Positions 11,541 through 19,942 of a stretch of 64,000 nucleotides of DNA are shown one piece after another (within the stretch, counting starts at the first letter, position 1; every line of letters starts with the position of its first letter). Made by a program: the position numbers and the translations under genes. This DNA comes from Thinopyrum elongatum (taxonomy: Eukaryota > Streptophyta > Magnoliopsida > Poales > Poaceae). The notes below the pieces were generated by a model. That model made no database searches. It had not been told where the DNA came from and was given only the letters and a program-made list of their open reading frames with translations. Location of the stretch: the NCBI GenBank assembly GCA_011799875.1, contig CM022303.1, positions 216,224,255 to 216,288,254 of the forward strand, in the 5' to 3' direction.

Positions 11541-12258
11541 CTAATCATCTACTTCTTGTGTCGACGCTGCCGTCACTGTTCTGTGGCTCGATCCCTCGCC
11601 TGGGGCAGGACAAAGGCACTTCCTCATGTCAACAATCCGCTTGTACATCTCATAGCTTGTGTACGCGTCCTTGGCCGCGTACTTGACGTGTTGTTCATCC
11701 AGTCTATGCACCCAGGAACTATGCCAGACGATCTTGTCCTTCTTGCACTCACCCGTCATGTTCTTGTAGTAGGGGTCGATGATGGCTGAGGCGAGGTCAA
11801 CCAGGGAGTCCTACTTGTTCTTTGTGCTGCCCTAGACCTTGTAGTGGCCACAGATGTCGACAAGCTTCTGGCGGGCCAAGCCCGAAATCTCGAGCGCTTT
11901 TAGATCATTTTTATGCCCACCGTAGCAAAACTGTAGTCGAGGCTGTTGATAAACCTGGCGAAACGCTCGCAAGGCTTTGTGGTCGGGCAGTAGTGGTAGA
12001 CAAGGACGTGATGGCGCACGCACAAACAACAACCTTCTGATCATGCCCGACACGACCACAAGTGAACTCGAGGTCGAATCCGACCACTTGATACTTGTCC
12101 TCAGCAAGCAACTGCTCCATAGTGTGGATGGAGCTCTCCACCAAGACCGGCTTATTCATGTACACCATCGAGAGGTCCTCCCCCTTCACGTGGGTGTCCA
12201 CTACGTGAGCTGTGGTGAACTGCCGCCCGTCGTCATCGTCAGCCACTGGGAGCGCCAT
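11541..12258 (-). pseudogene. Werner-type 3'-5' exonuclease gene, broken, CACTA cargo
   Basis: Read on the minus strand from the ATG at 12258. The DEDDy exonuclease fold of WRN-like proteins (Pfam DNA_pol_A_exo1) can be followed. Motif I is VVGFDLEFT (the catalytic D and E are present). Motif II is in KNDLKALEISGL. Motif III is YAAKDAY with tyrosine and aspartate. An active member would remove nucleotides from DNA or RNA 3' ends. The gene is broken: the reading frame shifts after motif I (around 12020) and again before motif II, and two TAG codons lie between motifs II and III (around 11805-11835). Similar proteins recur in many wheat gene sets, as I recall. The catalytic residues outlast the frame, so decay looks recent. 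It is surrounded by CACTA subterminal DNA. Confidence 0.6.
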
Positions 12259-13038
12259 TGGAGCCGCTGGATATCCTCTCTGTCTGTGCTGTCATGGGTG
12301 TGCTTATTGTGTCGGGGGGCGTGAGAGATTAAGGTAAATGGCCGAGGGAATAAATGGGGGCTGGGCGGCATGGATTCTCGACACATCTGCATGGCAGTTT
12401 GTGCAACAGGTAACTGCATCGTGGCGCCGCGCCCGACACAACCACATGCATATGGCACCCTAAACATATGTGATCATGCACCGGCCCCAAACGCTGGCAA
12501 CGCTCGTGGAGGGACGCAAGCAGAGCATGCACGGGAGGACGCGAGCAGAGTGCACGCGGCGGGACGCGAGCAAAGCGCGACGTGGCCGCCTCAACCGCGA
12601 GCAACCACACGCATAGAGCAGTTGAACACACAGAGAATGGCCGTCTACAAGCCGGCCGACGGTTGCGAGCAGGCGGCGTGATGTGAAATTATATACGTCA
12701 CGTTCCACATCACACAGTGAGCAAACAATCGTTCGCGATGTTGCATAGAGAGCGGTCATGTGCTAGGTAATTAAATCGCAAACATTTTTTTAACCGTATG
12801 TCTAAGTGTCATTTCGCCCTCCTCTCGCACGTCTTGTCACCGCACTGCCGTAGAAGGCTTCGAGCGCAAGCTTGAGCACCACACAGGCGTTCTTTTAGCC
12901 AAACGTTGGCTCAAAGAGGCGCCAATGAATCATCGGTGAGCCCGTCCCCGCGCAACTACGTAGGTTCCCGCGCGCAACCGCGCAAGTTTCCCGCCCGACT
13001 TGGCGAAATCCCCCAAACCCCAATGCTTACCGGCCTGC
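12259..13038. other. Promoter-side and spacer DNA within the CACTA element
   Basis: GC-rich from about 12400 to 12680, with several overlapping ORFs on both strands that share no family pattern. From about 12690 to 12790 CACTA-like words return (caaacaatcgttcgcgatg, aaatcgcaaacat). The stretch 12810-13030 is CG-rich and leads to a TATA box at 13039. It reads as the upstream region of the exonuclease remnant on one side and of the next gene on the other. Confidence 0.4.
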
Positions 13039-13046
13039 TATATAAA
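13039..13046 (+). promoter_or_regulatory. TATA box of a captured gene
   Basis: TATATAAA followed by ccctaac, about 80 bp ahead of the first ATG (13128). This is the usual plant promoter spacing for a short leader. Confidence 0.5.
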
Positions 13047-13127
13047 CCCTAACAGCCGGCAAGTCCCGCGTAGCATTTTCCCCTCCCTCCCTGTAGCTTA
13101 TCTCGTATGCTTCTCCCACAATCGCCA

Positions 13128-13916
13128 ATGATACCGGTCTGTCGTCGTTGCTCAGCCACTCTGCCGTCGTCGCTCAGCCACTCCGCCGTCATCTGAGGAC
13201 AGCTCCAGCTGGGAGGCTACACCATGGTGGTGGCGTAGTCCCCAACGTCATGTACCGCGCGTGGTGTCCCTATTGGGTGTGCGCACAACACCCACCACAC
13301 GCTCCACCGTCGCTGCCCGTCGGTAGCTATTGTTGGCCTCCATTTCTGCCACCCCACCGTCGGCCGCCGTGGCTGCCACACCACCATCGACTGCCAGTGC
13401 CATCGCCCGCTCCGCCACCGCGGCCCGAAGGTGGGAGGTGGCCGTCGTGGCCGCCACCCCATCGTCGACCGCCGTGGCCATCACCCGCTTCACCACCATG
13501 ACCCGAAGGCGGGAGGTGGCCGTCATGGCCGCCACCCCACCGTCAGGCACCATGGCTGCCACCCCACTGTTAACCACCGGGGTCATCACCCGCTCCGCCA
13601 CCGCCGCTCGAAGGCGGGAGGTGGAGGCCCGCATGTGCGTCAGCGACCTTTCACGCTACATCGAGTTCCCACGGGAGGAGGAGGAGCTCCTGGTCGACCG
13701 CGCAAAGAGTCTTATACTGCCGTCGTGTCAGCAGCACACGCCACCGTAGAGGCGTGGAATGTAGAGATCTATGAGGAGTCCTGCTGCTTCGAGAGGGATC
13801 GTCTAGAGCGACAGAGGGCGTTCGAGCTAGGTGATGCTAAAGGTGTATTAGCGGCAGGCGCCGGATTCCAGTTCTCCAGCTCGTTGGTAGGCTCCTCCTC
13901 CTATGCCTCTTACTGA
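13128..13916 (+). pseudogene. GC-rich captured gene remnant, unrecognised
   Basis: It follows a TATA box and ends in a TGA near 13914. The first ATG (13128) stays open for only about 20 codons. The central part is a Pro/Thr/His-rich minisatellite. The last ~70 codons look more like real protein: AWNVEIYEESCCFERDRLERQRAFELGD, ending SSLVGSSSYASY. A segment just upstream (MCVSDLSRYIEFPREEEELLVDRAKS) is in another frame, so at least one frameshift exists near 13700. I do not recognise the family. The charged helical style (ERDRLERQRAFE) could be a coiled coil. Confidence 0.35.
13340..13640 (+). repeat. GC-rich minisatellite in a captured gene
   Basis: The phrase cgaagg(t/c)gggaggtgg recurs at 13426, 13504 and 13609 (steps 78 and 105 bp), with related ccgccaccccaccgtc blocks between. 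Several long ORFs on both strands through here are artefacts of the repeat. Confidence 0.6.
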
Positions 13917-14400
13917 GCGTGCTCGGCAGAGGAGATGCTGCTCGAAGTAGTACAAAGCCCCTCCATAGTAGTAGTATTTAATTAGGGCTATTTTGTTCAG
14001 GTCATCTGAATATAGATATGGTTGAACTGTACTACATACTTAAAATTAGCTAGTATATATAGTTGAGCTAGCTATTTTAGTACGTGGTTGGCAATAATTG
14101 GGGAACAGTTTGTTCGGTTCAGCTGTCGAGTTCAACTGTTTGTATAAAGAACGACTGCTTAATCTATGAATGAAATCTATGCTTACTGAATTTCAGTTGC
14201 AAGATTAGATAGTGCCAGTGATTTTTAGCTGCAAAATTTGATAAATGGCAGTGTTACAAGGTTGACAACTGGCAATGTTACTAGATCGACAAATTCCAAT
14301 GTTTCCAGTTTGACAAATGGCAATATACCCAATATGACAGATGCAAATGTTACCAAATTGTATGTACGTGGTTTCACACGGGTCATCATAAAAAATCATT
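13917..14400. other. AT-rich spacer with short repeats
   Basis: Likely the 3' flank of the preceding remnant. From 14210 to 14350 the word (t/g)gacaaatggcaatgtta repeats loosely every 25-35 bp (about five times). No gene. Confidence 0.4.
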
Positions 14401-14625
14401 TGCGATGAAGCGATGTACAAATCCTGCGCGCCAGATTTTCCCTTGGCTTAGTGGTGAAAGGAACCATAGCTCTCGCTTTGCATACGGTGTTCAATTTGAA
14501 ATGTTTGTGATGAATAGATGCACAAATCCTGCGTGACAAATTTCCCCCTGGCTTACTAGGGAAGGAACCATAGCTCTCGCTTTGCATATGGGTGTTCTAT
14601 CTGAAACATTTGTGATGAGTGTTTT
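14401..14625 (+). repeat. 105-bp tandem repeats
   Basis: The phrase tg(c/t)gatga(a/g) recurs at 14401, 14506 and 14611, exactly 105 bp apart. Each unit holds cacaaatcctgcg, a ccctggctta.t.g segment and ggaaccatagctctcgctttgcata. These are probably further CACTA subterminal-type repeats, now internal. Confidence 0.75.
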
Positions 14626-14869
14626 ATTCTGAGAAAACATTGATGTTTATTATTTTTTCATTGATAAGTCTGTACATTCAGAGAAAAAACACATGTTTGT
14701 TCAAACCATAGATTTCATTCAGTCACACTGTGACTTTACATTCATACGATCGAGATACAATATTAAACACAAAAAAACTAATTGCAGCGACGGTGGAGGC
14801 AGCATGCTGCACTGGCGTTGTTGTCCTTCGGGATGCCGTTGTTCAATTCTTCAAGCCAACCCAGAAGTT

Positions 14870-15390
14870 CTAGACTTGGAAATCAAAGACCTGGTCGTCG
14901 CGTGATCGACCGGCGGGGCGCGGGGGGACGGCGACTCGTGGCGCTGCGATGTAGCGGTCGACGGTGGCGTCCCATGACGCTGAGGGGGGCGCGGCAGGTG
15001 CAAGTGTGCGCACGAGGATGGGTGCGGCGGGTGCAGGCAAACGCACGGGGACCGGCACCGCGGTGGGTGCAGGGACGCGCACGGGCATAGGCAGGGGCAC
15101 TGGCGCTAGCACGTACACGAGCTCGCATGGGCCCGCGGGGACCTCACTGACGCCCGAGGCTTCCAGTGCTACGATGGTGCTCAGTGACCAGTCCGTCAAT
15201 GCCACGGGGATGGTTGCCGGCACACGCGTGGGGATGGGAGCTAGGACGGGCGCGGGGGCAGCACCGCCACGGCCTGCTCGTTCAGGGACATGCCCATGAG
15301 GCCCCATTCCTCCGTATTTTCTATCTCCTCCGGCTCCGAGTCGACTTCACCAAACTGGAAGACTAGTGGTAGATGATCTTTCTGTGCCAT
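14870..15390 (-). pseudogene. Captured gene remnant, Pro/Val/Ala-rich, unrecognised
   Basis: On the minus strand a TATA-like box (15461-15468) precedes an ATG at 15388-15390. The first ~50 codons read MAQKDHLPLVFQFGEVDSEPEEIENTEEWG and on to a stop near 15241. A different frame then carries on with repeated Pro-Val/Pro-Ala dipeptides and ends DDQVFDFQV at 14870. The switch near 15255 suggests a small indel in a CG-rich stretch, though a short intron cannot be ruled out. The N-terminal acidic part and C-terminal FDFQV look authentic; the middle is low complexity. Function unknown. It converges with the 13128 remnant across the 105-bp repeats. Confidence 0.4.
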
Positions 15391-15903
15391 GGCATAGGTG
15401 GATGTCTGGGAGAAAGGATTCGAGTGAGAGGGGAATGGGAGGCGAAGAGTAAGGCCTCCTATATTAAACAGTGGCTTGGGCGTCATTAATTGGGAGGTTG
15501 GGAGCGAGGCGGGCGGTGATGGAGGTCAAAGGGCTCGCTTCCCAGTGAGCCTGCATATCATACTACTCCCACATTTCCCGGTGAGCCTGCACAGCGGAGG
15601 ACTGCTCGCACAGCTCCCGGTCAGCCTACGCAGCAGACTGTGTTTGCACGCCTCCCATCTACTAAAGCAGTTGCCCGCACAACACCTCCTAGCCAATAAA
15701 AGTGTGACGCATGGCGTCACGTGAATGGTTAGCAGAACACCCATGATTTAAATTATACAAATGTTTGAGATGATAACGCGATAGCTATTTGTTTCAAAAT
15801 GCCTTTGTTGGCTGTTAATTCGTGCACCTTCTCTCAAATTGGACACAAAAAATCACTGACCCATCCTCCAAATAAGCGCCGCTCTAAGCCATGGTGCACG
15901 TAG
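15391..15903. other. Spacer between captured genes
   Basis: Holds the promoter side of the minus-strand remnant, then a short GC-rich repeat (cccagtgagcctgca, cccggtgagcctgca, cccggtcagcct; 15540-15630) and AT-rich DNA. No further gene is supported. Confidence 0.4.
15461..15468 (-). promoter_or_regulatory. TATA-like box for the minus-strand remnant
   Basis: The minus strand reads TTTAATATAGGAGGCC, about 70 bp upstream of the ATG at 15390. Confidence 0.4.
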
Positions 15904-16271
15904 TATAGCCAAGAGCTCAAGGAGCATTTGGCAGCGGAGAAGCAAATCGCAACCGCACACGCGGATGCGGTCGCGATGGCTGCCATGTGTGCCGACCACC
16001 AGATCTTGGAGGAGCACCTCGGAATTGAGGCCACCATCGACGCCTCGCACGCAGACGCCGCCACGCGGTTGGCTGCTTTAAATGACAGCTCATGGCATTT
16101 TCTCGAGGCCACCGTTGGTTCCTTAGACGTAGACTACAAGGGGTTTTATCAGCGTGCCTGTGCTTACCTCAACTCCAGCGCCAGCAGGTTTGTGCTCGGA
16201 ACGACTCAGGCAACTCACCACTATGAGGAGGGCACCCACGATGTGGAGGCCTCGCCCTCTTCCAAGTCTAA
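15904..16271 (+). pseudogene. Captured plant gene with SIM-type tail, copy 2, cut by an insertion
   Basis: An open stretch of about 122 codons reading SQELKEHLAAEKQIATAHAD and onward. From QILEEHL it parallels the copy at 5021-5332. It extends further upstream than copy 1, showing an Ala-rich helical part (IATAHADAVAMAAMCADH). At SSKSK the frame runs into a GGGCGTGTTTGG element end at 16272, so the acidic IIIDISDDEE end present in copy 1 is lost. Copy 2 supplies the N-terminal side and copy 1 the C-terminal side of the same unknown gene. Both lie in or next to CACTA elements. Confidence 0.6.
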
Positions 16272-17167
16272 GGGCGTGTTTGGCAGCCGTAGTAGCCGGC
16301 CCTGGCTTAGCTCAGCCTGGTTCACCGGAAGCTGGGTGAGGAAATACAGGGTAAAAACTAACATCTGCACATTGTTTGGTTGCCCGCATCTAGACCTCTC
16401 GCATTAGGGCAACAATTTTGGTACAGTGTTTGGTTGCCTGCATTGCCTTGGCTCATGCAACTACACTGTGTTTGGTTGTATACACGGGATATGATTAAGT
16501 GCTAAGACTTACACTTAACACACACAGTTACACCATGCCTCGCAATTGTGGTGGATGGTGACCGCGGCGCTGTGTTCGACACGACAAGCACGGAGTCTCA
16601 GGCAAGTGTTCCTGCCGGTGCCGCGGTAGACTGGTTGCTAGCGTCGCTGCCGCAGAGAAAGTCTATGCGGAGGAGCGTTGAGGCAGAGGACGGGGGAGGA
16701 GAAATGGAGTGTGTGTCGGACCATGGCGACTGCAGGTGACTGTGGTCGTGGCGCCGCATCTGACACGACATGCACGGAGTCGTGCATGAGCGACCCCGTC
16801 GGCGGCGCGACAAACTAGTTGCTAGCCTCGTCATCGCAGAGAAAGTCTGCACGGAGACAGTGGACAGAGGAGAAGAAATGCAGTGCTTGCGCCATGGCAG
16901 TGTCAGTGCAGTAGGATGAGAGAGAGGAGGCCAAGATGACCGACACTGGAGACGACTCTAGTGTAGTAGGATGCGGGCAAGGAGGCCAACAGGAACGCCA
17001 AGAGGGCTCTGAGACAGAGGACAGAGGAGAAGAAATACAGTGTGCGCGTAATTGCGGCATCAGTGCAGTAGGATCGTCAAAACAGAAAACTTGCAACACG
17101 AATGTCGTGTGGAACTGCATAATGAAGCTGCCGGTCAAAGGAAATTTCAAACGGCATCAGTGCAGTA
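16272..17167. mobile_element. Harbinger/Tourist-like element end plus repetitive DNA
   Basis: GGGCGTGTTTGGCAGC directly after TAA (16269-16271) fits a PIF/Harbinger terminus with a TWA target site. Copies of tgtttggttg(c/t) follow at about 16374, 16430 and 16470. The opposite terminus (expected ...CCAAACACGCCC then TAA) is not seen. From 16548 an imperfect ~187-bp duplication begins (g.cacgacaagcacggagtc near 16577, gacacgacatgcacggagtc near 16760), and a third, looser unit follows to about 17060. The phrase gcatcagtgcagtagg occurs twice (17058 and 17154). No gene is convincing. Confidence 0.4.
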
Positions 17168-17177
17168 GGGTGTCACA

Positions 17178-17194
17178 AACCTACCCCCCTTAAA
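17178..17194 (-). promoter_or_regulatory. Polypurine tract
   Basis: The minus strand reads AAGGGGGGTAGGTT just before the remaining LTR start TGTGACACCC. It is preceded by ctcgaggacgagattt, a phrase common before the 3' LTR of cereal gypsy elements. Confidence 0.6.
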
Positions 17195-19925
17195 GAAATC
17201 TCGTCCTCGAGATTTGGTTGCTCAGGGGTTAAACCTGAATATTCCCCTTTGAGGAAACCGTTTCCCACTCGGGTTTCCTTTATACCTTTGTATTCTGCTC
17301 CCGCTGGTTACTCGGACTGACTGCCTGGCCCTGATGTGATTCATTTCACTGGATTCTCATTCTGACGGGTCTTTCCTCATATATTATTCTGACTTTAATC
17401 CTTTTATGTCTAATGGCCTGCCTAGGTGCAATGAATTATCCTGACTACAATACCCGTCCTTCTCGCAAGCCCGAGAGTTGTTCTCTATGGACGTGTTGTG
17501 ATGAAGTCCAATACGGATGATCGTCCATTGACTCGTGAACAGATCCTCTCGAGGGACATGAAATCTTTTACTCATCGTGCTTGGGTGTCCTCAAAGGGCT
17601 GTATGTCCTCCAAGTTTGAAACAGTACTGTGATTCATATCGTTCTCCTTCTCGCATGGTTTACTGAATCATCTTTGGTACCTGTACTATCTCAGGTATCA
17701 CATTCGCACCAAAGATTTAATTGTCACCTGTCGTGACCAGCATAAAGGTGTACGGTGATATTATCCATAGACTGGACTGACAGTGGTCCTGGCAGTAGAA
17801 TCTTGTTCATGGCAGGTTATTCTTTATCTGCTTCCCATATGTGAGGACATGTGCTGCGAGACTGTTGCTCATCCTTCTGAGTGCTCAGTCTGACAGGCTT
17901 GACTATTCTCTTCTGATGATTCTGGGAATATTTAGTTGGCTGAGCGGGTTGACTCGATATGGGGTCCTTGCAAATAGATTAGACCCCGTGGTGTGTATCC
18001 CCATGGTGACCAGTATCGAACCAGTCTATTCTGGCATTTGTACCAAGTTGATCATGTAACCATTATCTTATCTGTATGGCCAATCTTGCTCCTTCATTAT
18101 GGTTTTCTTTACCTGGATCCTTAGCTGAAAGAGCTTGGCCTTATGTATTCTCGATTCTTCGGGTGACCATGGGTACTGCCAGATGCAACGTTCCGGCAGG
18201 CATATTACTTTACAAGTTGTAGCTGTAGGGTAACGACTATCTGAACCCTTGGATGAAATCGGCAAATAAACCAGTAGCCACCAGAACGGTCTTTACAACT
18301 CAGATCTGGGACATTACTGGAGTAACTCAACCCCGACTCAAGACGGCTGAAAAGCAGCTCAGAGCATGAGACAGTGTCGATAGGAAGAAAGTAGCAGCTC
18401 CCTAAGACGGCCGACAAACAGCTCAGAGCATAGGGTCACCGCTACGGAAAGAAATTCAACAACTGTCCGAGACGGCCGAAAAGCAGCTCAGAACACGGGC
18501 CAGTTACTGACAAAAGAAATAAAAATCGGCATCCACCCCGGACGGCCGTAAACAGCTCAGTACACAGGCGTGGTGCCGTTACTAAAGAAAGGCAGGCAGG
18601 GGTTCAGTAGCGTCCCATACAGCTTGCTACTACGCAGACAAGCACAGGTATGTTAATTGAAACCGGGCTGACATCCTGGTCTGAGTAACTCATGTAACCT
18701 TGGCAGCATGTTCATCATTTCCATAAAAACATGTGTAGCTGGCACTTGATTTCTAAGGCAGGCTTGTGTCCTGACTGGTTCTTGCATTCCGACCAACGGT
18801 TGCGGACCTGACTCTTGGGATGCATTGTCATATGCTGCCAACTGTCTGGGGAGTATCTTGTACTCTGAGGCTTCCTTTTTGCCACATACGGACTGAGTGC
18901 ATATATCTATTCCTTAATGTTTCTGCTGTGAAGGTTGCAATGATGCATACTGGATGCTAATAATCAATCCAAAATACCATTGGTAGTCAGGCTAGGTATT
19001 TCCCGATATCAGGCAGTCAGCGGAAAATTCCATATTGTTGAGCTGAGCCTCCAACTAACTGTCTCTTCACTGATTTCTTTGAGTCCGGTGTCGGGGAGCA
19101 ACTTCCATAAGGGGAAATAAGGTAACACCAAGGACCCGACGAAAGAAGCAAAAGAAACGACTAAACAAAAGCACACAAAGTACTAAGATCACACACAAGC
19201 AATATATTACAGCTACTCACAGCAATAATATGCATGCCTACCTAAGCACACAAATCTCACGGAGACTCCGGTATTACGGTCTAACATGCTGTGGCGATGT
19301 GCACGAAAGGAAGTCAAGGTGTGGAAGGAGTTGGTGTAAACAAAGGTACACCAAACAATGGTTGCAGCTAGAAGGATACTGAGGCGAGGACGGACTTGAT
19401 GATCGTGGATCGGAATACGGAGGTCACGACCACATCATCATCAAGCGTACGGAAGAAACCGTACTTGTCCTGGGAATGGATGGCTGGGAAGGATAGCGAT
19501 GAAAAGAAAGGCTTGCTGGCATTGCCCTTTTCTGATAACCAAGATCAGTAAGGGTTGCCAAGGCGGCTAGAGGGATGGCACGATCCGGGATAGAGACATG
19601 TCTATCACCGAATCATAGGGGTGGCTAAAGAGGATATATTGGTGTGGTACCTGTGCATCAATCCTGCAAAGGATCGATACACCAAGCACCTAGGCATCGC
19701 TCCGCTGGGACGAAGATGACACCAAACACCAAGGAAAGAGATGCAACTGGAGGGTACAGGCAGTGGATTGCCACCTATACTCACCAGATCAATCGTTAGT
19801 GATAACTAGTCTATATGCATGCTATGCAGCAAACAAATGCAACAAACAAGTGCAGCAAACCAACTAGACTCTATACTACCGGTTCTAACGCTCGCACCTA
19901 GACTGCGTGTCCTATAGCCAGACCT
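17195..19925 (-). other. Internal region of the LARD-like element, noncoding
   Basis: I see no gag, protease, reverse transcriptase or integrase motif in any frame. ORFs are all under 75 codons. It holds the 65-bp repeats at 18342-18600 and a minus-strand purine-poor leader near the primer-binding site. It could be a deletion derivative or a conserved noncoding LARD core. Confidence 0.5.
18342..18600. repeat. Four ~65-bp tandem repeats
   Basis: The phrase gacggc(t/c)g.(a/c)aa.cagctcag lies at 18342, 18406, 18471 and 18541 (steps 64, 65 and 70 bp), separated by more variable spacer. Confidence 0.7.
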
Positions 19926-19937
19926 GCTCTGATACCA
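19926..19937 (-). promoter_or_regulatory. Primer-binding site, initiator tRNA-Met
   Basis: The minus strand reads TGGTATCAGAGC, the complement of the 3' end of plant initiator tRNA-Met, five bases inside the LTR edge at 19943. Confidence 0.85.
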
Positions 19938-19942
19938 ACTCC

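Larger units (their letters stand above)
10740..16271 (+). mobile_element. CACTA DNA transposon with several captured genes, left-hand part
   Basis: Starts CACTACTGCAGCGACCTGC at 10740, followed by 84-bp subterminal repeats. Downstream lie a Werner-type exonuclease pseudogene, two GC-rich gene remnants with TATA boxes and 105-bp repeats, and a second copy of the SIM gene. No transposase is seen. The matching right terminus was not found, so the right limit is only where a Harbinger-like end interrupts at 16272. The candidate 3-bp TSD on the left is cta (10737-10739). The extent is therefore a minimum model. Confidence 0.5.

Noticed and set aside
13148..13634. Overlapping long ORFs on both strands
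   Set aside because: They are generated by the 78-bp GC-rich minisatellite; no frame shows non-repetitive protein.
19926..19937. tRNA-like sequence (TGGTATCAGAGC)
   Set aside because: Only the 3' complement is present, beside an LTR; no cloverleaf. It is a primer-binding site.
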